64,000 bases of DNA, taken from Pseudisothecium myosuroides (lineage: Eukaryota > Streptophyta > Bryopsida > Hypnales > Lembophyllaceae). The DNA lies in NCBI GenBank assembly GCA_951799445.1, contig OX637293.1, positions 23,684,001-23,748,000 of the forward strand. The letters are read 5' to 3'. The translations under genes and the position numbers were made by a program. Shown piece by piece: positions 44,851 through 57,075 of this stretch. Under the pieces are notes generated by a model. It did no database searches. It was not told the DNA's origin and worked only from the letters and a program-made list of their open reading frames with translations. Numbering within the stretch: the stretch's first letter is position 1; each line of letters starts with the position of its first letter.

Positions 44851-44976
44851 AATTCAAGAAATGAAGGATTCTACAACTAAACTTACCCTAACTAAGAGAT
44901 GACCAATACTTCAATCTCTAGCTACCAACAAGAAGACTTTGTAGGAATTTTGCCTCTCCCCTATAAGATCTAAACA

Positions 44977-45911
44977 TTAACCCCTAAAGGACCGTTGTCC
45001 CTTCGAGGGACATATGCAATTTTGGGCAAGTACCTACGGGCTGAAATTTTGTCCTGATTTTTTGAAATTTTCTTTGAAGATAGAAAAGCTGATTAGCTTC
45101 ATGGGAATATAATTCTTTTTTCAATTGGTGCCCGGGAACAAAAATTATGGCCAAATAAGCTCAAAATTGGGGACGAGGGGCAGCCCGGGCAGCAAAAAAA
45201 ATTTGCAAAAATTTGAATTTTTTAAAATTCTTTTTTCTCATAGATTATATTTTTGTCTATCTGGAAAACTTTGTTTCATTCATTTGGATTTGTTATGAGA
45301 AAGTTATGGACATTCTTGTTTTTCGGGCAGTTAAAAGCATCTTCTTGAAAAAATAACTTGTCGGATTCATTTCTGAATGCAAATTTTTCAAATTTTTCAA
45401 ATTTTTTTTTTTGCATGGTTTAGTTTACTTTCTTGAACAATCTCACCATTGGAATTAGTGCATTTTAATTCCATCTAAAATATATGAATATTTTAGATTT
45501 TCCTTCTATCTTGTACCTATTTCTATTTAACAATTTTTTTAAGAACAATAATTAAGTTTTTTTCATTTCCTTTTTTTCCTAGACTCTCAACTCAATTCTC
45601 CACTATAAAGATTTAAAGCTCAAAACTCTGTAGTGCAAAAATCTTAAGTCAAAAATGTTCAAAGTCAAAAAATATAGTCCCACAATGTACTAAAGAACTT
45701 GTTTTTTCCACTTTAAACGCAAATATCTTGCAATCTGTGCAGTCAAAAATTCTGAAATTTTTTCCACACTTTTTTCCACTAGTCAAGTGTAAAATCCTAT
45801 GGTTAGATGTGAAAAAACACACAATTAAATCTTGTTTTTACTCTTTACTATAGAAATGGCAGTTTTCAGTGTTTTGGGGCAGAAAAAGGGCCTCGGTCCT
45901 TTAGGGGTTAA
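44977..45911 (-). mobile_element. Intact TTAA element, family A (inverted)
   Basis: TTAACCCCTAAAGGACCG starts at 44977 and CTCGGTCCTTTAGGGGTTAA ends at 45911, giving 935 bp with both TTAA sites. The internal order matches the other copies. No transposase frame. Confidence 0.85.
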
Positions 45912-46852
45912 GCATTCATTACAATTAGTCTAAAGAAAGTCTACATTGTTGCATTTATATAGTTATTTTCATTGTTTTACTATTAACAATTTTTTTAATC
46001 TTTATAATAGATCCAACTTTCTTCAATATATGATTTTGTAGGTGATTCTCTAGGGCCCATACGTCTTGTTTATTTAAAAAAGTCCACAACTTTCACACTG
46101 TACGTCCAAACACCACAAAGTTAACGTAAATAGAAAGCTCTATGCACAAACAAATGTAAGGGCTTTGTCTTCTGGCGATTGGACACATGATGTGAAAGTT
46201 ATGTTTTTTCTAAAATAATAGATAATTTAATTCAATTTATTATTGATTTATAAAAACTTTGAAATTCAATAACTTTTTCACCATAGGTCCAAACACCACA
46301 AAAAAAGGTCCAAACATCCTTCCTTGCAAGAGCTTTCCAACAATACCAAAAAAATTGATGGTTTGTTAATTAGATTTTAGCATATCAAACAAAACAACAA
46401 AACAAATAATCTAATTTAAGTTATAGATAACTACAATCCAAACCTATATTTAAAATAAACCACCATACACATCTTATTTTGGTTCACTGCACCAGTACAA
46501 TTTTTATGGCTAAAGTGGACAACTATAAATATTATACCAACTTTTGATACATAATTTGAAAACATTCAATAGCTCACAAGGATAATGTTCCAACGGTTGT
46601 CATAAGCAAAGATTTTATGATCCGTTCCTACCACCAATAGCTATACTTTGATAATACACCTACAATATCATGTACCTAACACTAGACATGGCCTTAATAG
46701 GATAAAAAACATACAGTAACAAACCATAGTATATAATATACAAAAATAAAAAAATTACATATACAAAACCAACACTCCTATATAAACATCACATTAACAT
46801 AACCACACAATACATACTAAACTTCTCAAAACATTAAGATTTTTGTACAATA
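45912..46852. other. AT-rich DNA joining duplicated block
   Basis: No gene seen. The right part (from about 46655) is a diverged copy of 17020-17240 in the segmental duplication. Confidence 0.4.
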
Positions 46853-46854
46853 TA

Positions 46855-47839
46855 CCGTAGCCTTAGGGCAGGATCGGCGGAAATTAATTATTTTTATGAA
46901 TGCCGGAAAGAAAATAAAATGAAAATGAAAAATTGCCGAATTCAACAAAAATTAAATGACCAGGTTGTTGTAAAAAAAGAAAATTTCCAATGTTAGTCCA
47001 AAAATCCAAAGACCATCTCCCATCAAAAAAAATTGATGGCAAAATGAAAGATTTTCTTCAATAACATATTGTGAAGATGAAGGGTGAAGAGGTCGTTTTT
47101 ATAATAAAATCCATTGTCCATCATGAACCCTCAAAGTATATGGGATAATTTGAAGATGAAAACTTCACCATTCATTGTCAAAACACAGGAATTGTGTTCA
47201 AAGTATAATTTCAGACCTTATTTTGGCATAGTAGAATAATGTTTTTCACAAAACTTTGAACTAAGTTAATGTAGTAAGTCAAGCTAACTTTAATCTCCAA
47301 AAATCCGTTTTAGATTTCAAGCCCCCAATCAAAAGTTATGAATAAATTTCAAAGGGGATGTTTGAAGAAAATGTCCCTTCCAAACCCTCTTTGAAATTTG
47401 ACCATAACTTTTGATTGGAGGCTTGAAATCTAAAACGGATTTTTGGAGTTGAAAGTTAGCTTGATTTCCTACATTAACTCAGTTCAAAGTTTTTTGAAAA
47501 AAGTAATTCTACTATGCCAAAATGAGGTCTGAAATTCTACATTGAATACAATTTCTGCTTTTGACTTAACTATGAATGGTTGAGCTCATAGTAATCCTAA
47601 TTCACATATCCCACATTGTTTGTTGTACCTCCTACCACTCCAATTGTATAAAACAGTTTGTCTTCTCCACATTCACCTCATCAAATTGTGAGACTTTTGA
47701 TGGAATATGCCGAATATTAAAAATTGATTAGAATGAGATGTTGAATTTATAAAAATTAAATTTTACAGTGCCGAATCTACTTTGGGAACTTTAATTATAT
47801 ATTCAGCATCAATGTGCCGACCCTGCCCAATGGTTACGG
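46855..47839. mobile_element. 985 bp TA-flanked foldback element (family E)
   Basis: The terminal repeats are CCGTAGCCTTAGGGCAGGAT and the complement of the sequence ending at 47839 (CCGTAACCATTGGGCAGGGT read inward). TA flanks both ends (46853-46854, 47840-47841). The interior is self-complementary almost to the centre near 47370 (for example AAAATCCGTTTTAGATTTCAA and its inverse). The paralogous block at about 17235-17243 (GTACAATAATAAAGTGTC) lacks it. No coding capacity. Confidence 0.8.
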
Positions 47840-47841
47840 TA

Positions 47842-48614
47842 GTGTCTAGCCTTTGAAGAAGTTATTTCTCACTTGAAGGCAATTTTTTTTCCTCAATACA
47901 ATTGATGACATGATTATTATATCATATTACCTCCCATATAAAGGAATATAAGAGTTCTTCTTACAATAGGATATAGTTGAACCAAAATTTTGAATCTAGG
48001 TATTTATATGAACAAATCCAAAGCACAACACATGATCTAGAGTCACAATCACAAGTACGATCACAAGTAGACTTTTCTGAGGCACCATGGAGCTAAAATG
48101 TACAATTTCAAAATAAATCACTATTTTTTGCCCCCCAAAAGTAGTCTTTTCACACTAATTTTTTTTCTTAATATATGGATGAAGTTGCCAATTTGGGATG
48201 AAAACATGTATGTTGTCATGGACACATACATTGGAGTTCTGTGTAAATGATATGTTATGTGTCTTCTAGACTGCTTGTGTGTGGCTACTTGAAGCCATGA
48301 ATTGTCTCTTCTAAACCATAAATATGGATTCTCAAAGCATTCTAATAACCCCTAGCTAGGATTTTTTTAAGTCTCCTAAAAGATCTTAGGTTTCTTGAAT
48401 CAACTTCAAGACATAGTGATAGCATATATTGAAGGCAAGATGGGAAGAACCTCAATTTTGCCAACACAAGTCTTGGAATCTTATAGCTAAGCTTGTTTCT
48501 TGTACTTCTTTATACAATATACTCATCTTGTGAAGCTCTTGCAATCTTTTTGGTCTTACATTCTACCTATTTTGGCTCTAAATCTTCTTTGATTTGAACA
48601 TTGATTCCTTACCC
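47842..48614. repeat. Duplicated block continued
   Basis: 47842-48225 matches 17241-17640 and 48237-48425 matches 18150-18350. No gene is seen in the remainder. Confidence 0.55.
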
Positions 48615-49541
48615 TTAACCCCTAAAGGACCAAGGCCTTTTTTCTGCCAAAAAACACTCAAAATTGCCATATCTATAGCAAAGAGTAAAAAAAATTGAAA
48701 ATTGTTTTTTTTTCCACATCTAACCATAGGATCTTATACCTAACTAGTATGAGAGTGTGTGGAAAATTTTTCAGAATATTTGACAGCACAGATTGCAAGA
48801 TATCTACATTTAAAGTGAAAAAAACAAATTTTCAGCACATTGCGGGACTAGATTTTTTGACTTTGAACATTTTTAACCTAAAATTTTTGCACTACAAAGT
48901 TTTGAGCTTTAAATCTTTACAATGGAGAATTGAATTGAGAATCTAGGAAAAAAATAAAATTCAAAAGAACTTAATTATCATTCTTAAAAAATTGTTAAGT
49001 AGAAATAGGTATGACATAGAAGGAAAATCTAAAATATTAATATATTTTAGATGGAATTAAAATGCACTAATTCCATTGGTGAGATTGTTCTACCAAGTAA
49101 ATCAGACCATGTAAAAAAAAATTGAAAAAATTGCATTCAGAAATGAATCCTACAAGTTATTTTTTTCAAGAAGATGCTCTAACTGCCCGAAAAACAAGAA
49201 TGTCCATAACTTTCTCATAACAAATCCAAATGAAATGAATCAAAGCTTTCTAAATAGACAAAAATACAATCTATGAGGGAAAAAAATTCAAAAAAAATTT
49301 CAAATTTTTTTCCATTTTCTTTTTGCTGCCCGAGCTGCCCCCCGTCCCCTGTTTTGAGCTTATTTGGCCATAACTTTTGTTCCCGGGTACTGATTGTGAA
49401 GAAAATTATATTCCCACAAATCTTATCAGTTTTTCTATCTCCAAAAAAAGTTTCAAAAAATCACGACAAAATTTTAGCCCGTAGGTACCTGCCTGAAAAC
49501 ACATTTGTCCCCCAAAGTGACAACGGTCCTTTAGGGGTTAA
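48615..49541 (+). mobile_element. Intact TTAA element, family A (forward)
   Basis: TTAACCCCTAAAGGACCAAGG at 48615; ACGGTCCTTTAGGGGTTAA ends at 49541; 927 bp. It serves as the uninterrupted reference for the nested pair, with ATCATTCTTAAAAAATTG near 48980. Frames of 83 and 93 codons inside it follow the repeat sequence and are not recognisable proteins. Confidence 0.85.
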
Positions 49542-51768
49542 CACATACATGTAATTGAAAAATATTTTTTGGTTCAAAAGATGGATGAATGTAGAAATTC
49601 AATGCTTCTCCAAATTATAATTGATCCCCATCTTAGTATATTCACCAAAAAAAAACATGGCTGCTCATAAATAATTATGACGTACTCATTGCAAGAAAAA
49701 CAAGAAGCTTCACTAAGTCATATATGTCTTTAATAGGAAGTGACTCTAGAAATATAGTACATGCTTGCTTCTTGAGACTGTAGATGTACACAAATTTGTC
49801 CTACTAGTGGATGTGACAGTAATAATTTATCAAAGTAACAATATTTGTAAAATAATGAAATTTGCGTAGCTAGGTTGAAATATTATGGTAATATTCTTCA
49901 CCAATTCTACAGAAACATTTTTTTAGTGACACTAGTTTTCTAGATGATGCTACTTTCTCCCCTTTTCTAATAAAACAAATCAATATAGCTATCATCATTG
50001 CAAGACTTCTTTGCATTAGTTCAAACTTTGTGAGGGCAATTAGTGGTTCGGCTCTTAATTGCTAAAGATCCAAACACTGTTTTTTAGCTACATATGATTT
50101 TGGGCAGCTCATTGGGTAGTTGCAAGAAAGACGTGCCGATTTTGGCTCATAACAATCTCTTTGAATTTAATTTTTAGAAAATAATAAGAAAATTTTAAAA
50201 AAATCCAGAAAAAAAATCCAAATTTTCTAACTTGAAGATTCTTCTTCTCAACCATTTTCATCTTTGGAAAAAAAATTACATCCTCTACACATGCGCAAAG
50301 GTATTGCACTTTGAGCACATGTGGAAGTTGGAACTTTTATTATTAATAGAAAATCTCTTTGTAGGCTTGTGTAGCTTTAGTAGAAGTCTTTGTATTCCAA
50401 TTTTCACCTTCAAATTTTTAATTTTTGGGTTGGCCTAATTGGCCAAGGTAGACATCCAATTGGAGGCAATTTAAAAATAGTAAACTAATTAGAAAAAATT
50501 AGAAAAAACTACTAAATTTCTTACACTACCACATGTAATTTCATTCAATTTTCATAAAAAATAGACATATGATACAAAAGTTTTGAGCAAAATACTACCT
50601 GTCCAAGGCCAAGGGGACCAAAAAAAAAGATAAGTGTTTCTTGCAACGAACCCACTACAAAGATTTTTTTGATTTTTTTCCTTTGAATCTTCACACAACA
50701 TGTGCCTAAGGAGAAGCTTTAAGGCACAACAATTTTCATAAGTTTAGACTATATGATTAAAAAGTTATTGCATGATATGTAATTATCATTGCTTGGTGAG
50801 TAGATTGGGCACCTCAAAAAAATTCTTAAGAAACTATTAACTTAATAAATAAAAATTTGAAATTGATCCTCTAGATTTATATATACGAAGAAAGCTTTGA
50901 ATCATTCCATTTTGATTAATGAAATGAAAATTATGGGGAGTTTTAATTTGGGGGTAGTTATAGAATCTGTACTCTAAGATAAACTTTGAAGTCCTTTATT
51001 TAACTCAATTTTCAATGTTTTTGAAAAAAATAAAAACATAAAATGTAGATTGTTTATCACAACATTTTAACCATTGTAATTGGCATTTTTCAATTCTATA
51101 ACTAGATTCTTAACAAATTAGTATTTTTAATTATATTAAACTTCTTTTTATGTACTAATTTTTGCAAGCATGAACATGAAATAATTTTTGTTTGAAATTT
51201 TTTATATGTATTACCAACTTATTTCTTCAACATATTATAGAGAATAATAAGTTGTACAGTCTACACATTTTTGTGTAAAAGGATAGAAAGATGAAATCTA
51301 ACCATTTGGGAAGAGTTGAAAGTATTTCTTTTTGAAATACAAACGACGTGATCTTGCAATTGTTAAGGTTTCTTATTTTGAAATTTTAGGAAGGTGTACT
51401 TTAACAAGTCAGCTAAAGGATTCTATAGTAAAAAGTTTTAACAAATAAATATAGGGGAAGCAACCCATTTTTGATCACTTAAGCAATTACATATATTATC
51501 TGCAGGGTGAATTCCTTCATGGAGAAATTTTTTTGTGTGCAGAAATAGAGTTTGGAAGGTTTTCATAATTTTTCTGGATTTTAATTTGCCAAAATATAAT
51601 TACTGTGAATTTTTTAGCACAAGATTTTGTTTTCCCATACCAATGATACGGGGCTTGCTATTTCCAACCACAGGCTTAAAACAAAATTAACCAAGGGGTG
51701 GTTGCAATATTGAGAGACCTTGTGGCCAATCATTGTGTGCCACAATTGCGTCAAGAACCACACTATGA
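49542..51768. other. AT-rich DNA, partly duplicated
   Basis: 49645-50030 matches 18765-19150. From 50030 to 51768 there is no supportable gene or clear element. A GTGTTTCTTGCAACGAACCC motif at about 50635 resembles the ends of the inverted repeat at 53140 and 54830. Confidence 0.4.
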
Positions 51769-52707
51769 TTAACCCCTAAAGGCCCAGGGCCTTTTTTCTG
51801 CCAAAAAACCATCAAAACTGCCATTTCTATAGCAAGGAGTAAAAAAAATGAAAAATGTTTTTTTTCCACATCTGACCATAGGATCTTAAACCTAACTAGT
51901 ATGAGAATGTGTGGAAAAAATTTCAGAATTTTTGACCGCTCAGATTGCAAGAAATCTGTGTTTAAAGTGGAAAAAACAAGTATTTCAGCACATTGCGGGA
52001 CTAGATTTTTTGACTTTAAACATTTTTCACTTAAAATTTTTACACTACAGAGTTTTGTGCTTCAAATCTTTAAAGTGGAGAATTGAGTTGAGACTCTAGG
52101 AAAAAAAATATATTCAAAAAAACTTAATTATCATTCCTAAAAAAATTATTAAGTAGAAGTAGGTACGAGATAGAAGGAAAATCTAAAACATTAATATATT
52201 TTAGATGGAATTAAAATACACTAATCCCAATGGTGAGATTGTTCGAGCAAGTAAACTAAACTATGATAATTTATTTATTTTTTAAACTGCAAAAATAGCA
52301 TTTAGAAATGAATTTTACAAGTTATTTTTTTCAAGAAGATGCTCTAACTGCCCAAAAAACAAGAATGTCCATAACTTTCTCATAACAAATCCAAATGAAA
52401 TGAATCAAAGCATTCCAGATAAACAAAAATATAATCTACAAGAAAAAAAATATTAAAAAAAAAAATCAAATTTTCGCCAAATTTTTCTTGCTGCCCAGAC
52501 TGCCCAGTTACGAAAAAAAGTAACATATTTGGCCATAACTTTTGACTCCTATTTCCAAATGTCTTGAAATTTAGTGCATATGAAAGATATTCCTTGCGCC
52601 CACCTTCTATTAAAATTTCAGCTTAAAATATGAAAATCTCTAGTCACACGGACCTGCCCAAAATTTCTATACGGCCAAAAAACGCAGTCCGGTCCTTTAG
52701 GGGTTAA
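51769..52707 (+). mobile_element. Intact TTAA element, family A variant (forward)
   Basis: TTAACCCCTAAAGGCCCAGG at 51769; CCGGTCCTTTAGGGGTTAA ends at 52707; 939 bp. The left two thirds match family A. The last 200 bp or so are a different sequence shared with the fragment ending at 43076, so two right-end subfamilies exist. Confidence 0.82.
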
Positions 52708-53137
52708 TCATTGTTCATCTCCTCCTTTACAAAAAGAGAACAATATATATAGAAACAATGGGACGTTGATCAAGAATGGATTGCTTCCCTAGTTGAAGAT
52801 TTTAGCTTTGGATTTAAGCACTTTGAAGTAGTTTTGGGCCAAAAAACATGAAAAACCTTTAGGATTAAGCCCACCTTACTTTTGGGGGATGACAAATTGA
52901 GCAATAAATGTGTGGTCTTGCCAAAATATTATCTTTGGCAAGGCATAAATTGCATTATTGTTGTTGTTTTGCAACTTTGCTAATTGCTACTAATCACCTT
53001 CAAAATAATTCATTGACACCATAGGAAGTTGCACAAGTGAAGCACCCAAGCATGTGATTCACTCTTCAAATCTTGAACACTGTATTTTGCCCAAGTAAGG
53101 TAAAAGTACCCATTTTTGTCCACCTTTTACAATGTTG

Positions 53138-54850
53138 TGAAAAAGGGTGGATGATTGCAAGAAACACTTGTACTATTTTGCATCACACCTTGCATGCTAA
53201 TTTGTTTTTTGGCCATAATTTTTGCAATTTTGGCTCCAAATGACTCAAAATTCATAGATAAGGAATTCATGACTATTCTACACCTTGTCTAATTTTTTGG
53301 AATTAAAAAAAAAAAATACTATTAAAAAATAGACCCCAATTTATGTCACACTTGCCAATTTTTTTTATAACAAAGTACCGTAACCATAGGGCATGATTGG
53401 CGGAAATTAATTATTTTTATGAATGCCAAAAAAAAATGAAAATGAAAAATTGCCAAATTCAACAAAAATTAAATGACCAAGTTGTTGAAAAAATCCGAAG
53501 ACCATCTACCATAAAAACAAATTGATGGCAAAATGAAAGATTTTTTCAATAACATATTTGTGATAATGAAGGGTGAAGAGGTCAGTTTTATAATAAAATC
53601 CATTGTCCATCATGAACCGTCAAAGGATATGGGATAACTTGAAGATGAAAACTTCACCATTCATTGTCAAAACATAGGAATTGTGTTCAAAGTAGAATTT
53701 CAAGCCTTATTTTAACATAGTAGAATAACTTTTTTTTAAATACTTTGAACTTAGTTAATGTAGGAAACCCAGCTAAATTTAATCTCCAAAAATCCATTTT
53801 TAGATTTCAAGACTCCAATCAAAAGTTATGAATAAATTTCAAAGGGGATGTTTGAAGAAAACATCCCTTCCAAACCCTCTTTGAAATTTTACCATAACTT
53901 TTGATTGGAGGCTTAAAACCTAAAATAGATTTTTGGAGTTGAAAGTTAGCTTGATGTTTGAAAGTTAGCTTGATTTACTACATCAACTCAGTTCAAAGTT
54001 TCTTGAAAAAAATGATTCTACTACACCAAAATAAGGTCTGAAATTCTACTTTGAACACATTTCATGTTTTCGACTTAACTATGAATGGTTGAGCTCCTAA
54101 TAATCTTAATTTACATATTCCACATTGTTTGTTGTACCTCTTACCACCCCAATTGTATAAAAGAGTTTGTCTTTCCACACATACCTCATCCAATTATGTG
54201 ACTTTTGATGGAAAATGCTGAATATTTAGAATTGATTAGAATGTGATGTTGAATTTATAAAAATTAAATTTTAAAGTGCCGATTCTATTTTGGAAACTTT
54301 AATTAAATATTCGGCATCAATGTGCCGACCCTACCTTGTAGTTATGGTAGTACATAAAAAAATGAATTTTGAGCTGAAATTTGGAGGAGATAGTCTTCTA
54401 GTACACTTTTTAGCAAATGTTTAAAGGATTTTTTAAAATAATTAATTATATGTCGTATAGAAGTCTACAAAAAGAGACTTTTTGTACTTCCTTTTCAAAA
54501 CTTGTAAACAATTATTTTGGTGGTTTTTTTGGTGAATGACCATCTCCATATAGTTGTTACAAATGGTAATTTTTAATTTTATTTATTTTATTTTTTTCTA
54601 TTTTCTACTAATTAAAACATCAAAGTATGTGTTTTTTTGAAATTTGACACTTTTCTATTGTTCCTACTTAGAAAAAAAATTCTATATTTTTCCTTTGGTG
54701 ATTACCTTAATCTTATAGGTGCATATAATGGCCATATTTTAAAAAAAATTAAAAATTACTTTTCTAACTTCAAAGTACTCTAGAAAAAAAGGCATGAGTT
54801 TTGTAAAATGCAATAAAATTGACAGGTGTTTCTTGCAATCATCCGGGTCT
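53138..54850. repeat. Outer inverted repeat surrounding foldback E2
   Basis: GGGTGGATGATTGCAAGAAA near 53144 is the inverse of TTTCTTGCAATCATCCGGGT near 54832, with similarity running some 50 bp inward. This may be an older inverted-repeat element that received the TA-flanked foldback. Confidence 0.45.
53378..54347. mobile_element. 970 bp TA-flanked foldback element (family E, second copy)
   Basis: Ends CCGTAACCATAGGGCATGAT and the complement of the sequence ending at 54347, with TA on both sides (53376-53377, 54348-54349). It is colinear with 46855-47839 and folds back on itself in the same way. A short local repeat of TTGAAAGTTAGCTTGAT occurs at about 53940-53970. Confidence 0.78.
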
Positions 54851-55918
54851 ACTAAAGAGTTTCAAATATGACCTTACACCATCTTTGTGGGATGACTCTA
54901 ACTTACACATGTTACAACACGGTTGCAAAGTAATTGAGCCTTTAATAAATGGACTTGGATTTTTTTCTAAAGGTGCTTAAAACTTCCTATCCAATGCTTC
55001 AAGATTTTATTTTAAAAATTCATGGAAATACAAAAAAACTCCATAATTCCCTTCATCTTTTTTTTGAAATTTACAATTTTCATTCATCTACAAGTTAAGA
55101 ATAACTTCAAATTATATTTTTGACTCTATCTAAACATATGAACTTAAGTGAATAATTTGAAATGAATTTTTGATGTACCAATAAAGAATCTAATGCTTTT
55201 AGAACCTCTAATTAACACACCAATATGTACCTCACAAATCACCAAACAAAATGAATGCATCCCAAATATTTTAAGAACATTCTAAATACAGTATTTCTTC
55301 TCAACAATTTCACTGGAGGCAAGACTTCTAAGGCAAGATTTTTGAAGTAGGATTGAAGTGGAAGTCCGTCCAAAAATGCATAATATTCTTGAACAGCATG
55401 CCATAAGATCCTTTGCTTGCCGCATCTTATGCTCCTAATTTAAGATAAACTCTGCAATCTCTTCAATTGAAGAAATATGAACAATTGAGTTAAAGGAAGC
55501 CTTGTCATCCACGGAAAGCCACAACCATACAAGTGGCAACATCTTGCTCACTCTTAACAAAATCATGACATCTGCACCACGACTTTGTGGAGGGCTTTTT
55601 TGTGCCAGATTGCACTAAAAAAAATTAATTTGGCAACAAATTGTAAATTTTTTCACTAGAAAACTTCAAATAAAAAATAAACCTTGGATGAAATCTCGAG
55701 ATTGTGGATGAAAATAGAATTATGGACATGTGATATGTGCTAATGTGATATTTTCTACCCAATATGTGGATGAATGTTGAAATTTAGAGCACCACTATAT
55801 CATTTTATATCGCCGTTTCAGCACTTCATAAAAATGAAAAAAAAGTCCTCATCTGTACCCATCTCGTCATCACTTCACAAGTTCTTGGAATGAATGACTC
55901 CCATAAATCATGTTATAG
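54851..55918. other. AT-rich intergenic DNA, then far upstream P450-2 flank
   Basis: No gene seen. From about 55440 the sequence matches about 27225 onwards (CACGGAAAGCC-type block, ATCTTGCTCACTCTTAAC), marking the left limit of the P450 duplication unit. Confidence 0.45.
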
Positions 55919-55927
55919 TACTGTACA

Positions 55928-56793
55928 GTGCCCTATCAAAAGTTCTTGCCCATGTAATTTGGACCATTCTGTTTCTTGGCATAATGTACAATAGAGTTAA
56001 AAAATTTGTTTTGCTCAACCAACATTGATATCTTATGCAATCCCCCTCAAGCATATCAAATTTTCAAATTCAAATAAACAAATCTCCATTTTTGGTGAAT
56101 TTTTTTGATTTTTTTTCATGGTTTTACATGAAAATTCACAAGAAAACATTGGTGACGAATTTTTGAAATTCGTTTCCGGAGATATGTAGGAATCATCTGT
56201 GCGCACATCTTTCGTTTAGCAAGCATCTTCAAAAAAGTTTCACAATTCCCTCCAAAGAGATTTCAATGGGGCCTTAACAATGCCCTAAATTTTGAAAATA
56301 GATATCTCTTTGATGGAATTAGATTTTTGCTAAGAAATTGTACTGTCATGCTCGAATGTACAAAATAAGTTATAGAGTGAAGGAAAAATGCAAAAATCTA
56401 ATTCCATCAAAGAAATATCTATTTTCAAAATTTAGGGCATTGTCAAGGCCCCATTAAAATCTCTTTGGAGGGAATTGTGAAACTTTTTTGAAGATGCTTG
56501 CTAAAGGAAAGATGTGCGCACAGATGATTCCTACATATCTCAGGAAACGAATTTTAAAAATTCATCACCAATGTTTTCTTGTGAATTTTCATGTAAAAAC
56601 CATGAAAAAAAATAAAAAAAATCACCAAAAATGGAGATTTGTTTTTTTGAATTTGAAAATTTGGTATGCTTGAGGGGGATTGCATAAGATATCAATGTTG
56701 GTTGTGCAAAACGAAATTTTTAACTCTATTGTACATTATACCAAGAAATAGAATGGTCCGATTACATGGGCAAGATCTTTTGGTAGGGCACTG
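55928..56793. mobile_element. 866 bp foldback element with probable 9 bp target duplication
   Basis: Starts GTGCCCTATCAAAAG and ends CTTTTGGTAGGGCACTG. The arms are complementary over about 400 bp each, with a loop near 56345. It is flanked by TACTGTACA at 55919-55927 and 56794-56802. A 9 bp duplication with very long inverted repeats is typical of Mutator-like elements. It has no transposase and sits about 280 bp upstream of the second P450 leader donor. The other leader copies lack it. Confidence 0.7.
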
Positions 56794-57075
56794 TACTGTA
56801 CAATGGTGCCAGGGTACCCGAGTCATGCAAATTCATGTCTGGATATCTGGATACTCTGGATATCTGCAGCGCATGGCAGGCGCAAGCAATTTTTTCAACT
56901 GCGTGTGTTTCTCAGCCTAGCTTGGACCCAACAGAACTGGTGCACCTCGCCTTGCGTTGCAGATAAGTTATCCAGAGACGAAAGAGAGCTCATCGATCTT
57001 TGCTCCCTTTGAGTTCATCGCCACTAAATTTCCTCTCAGTCTAACTAAGTTTCCACCTGTGCGGCACCCAGACAG

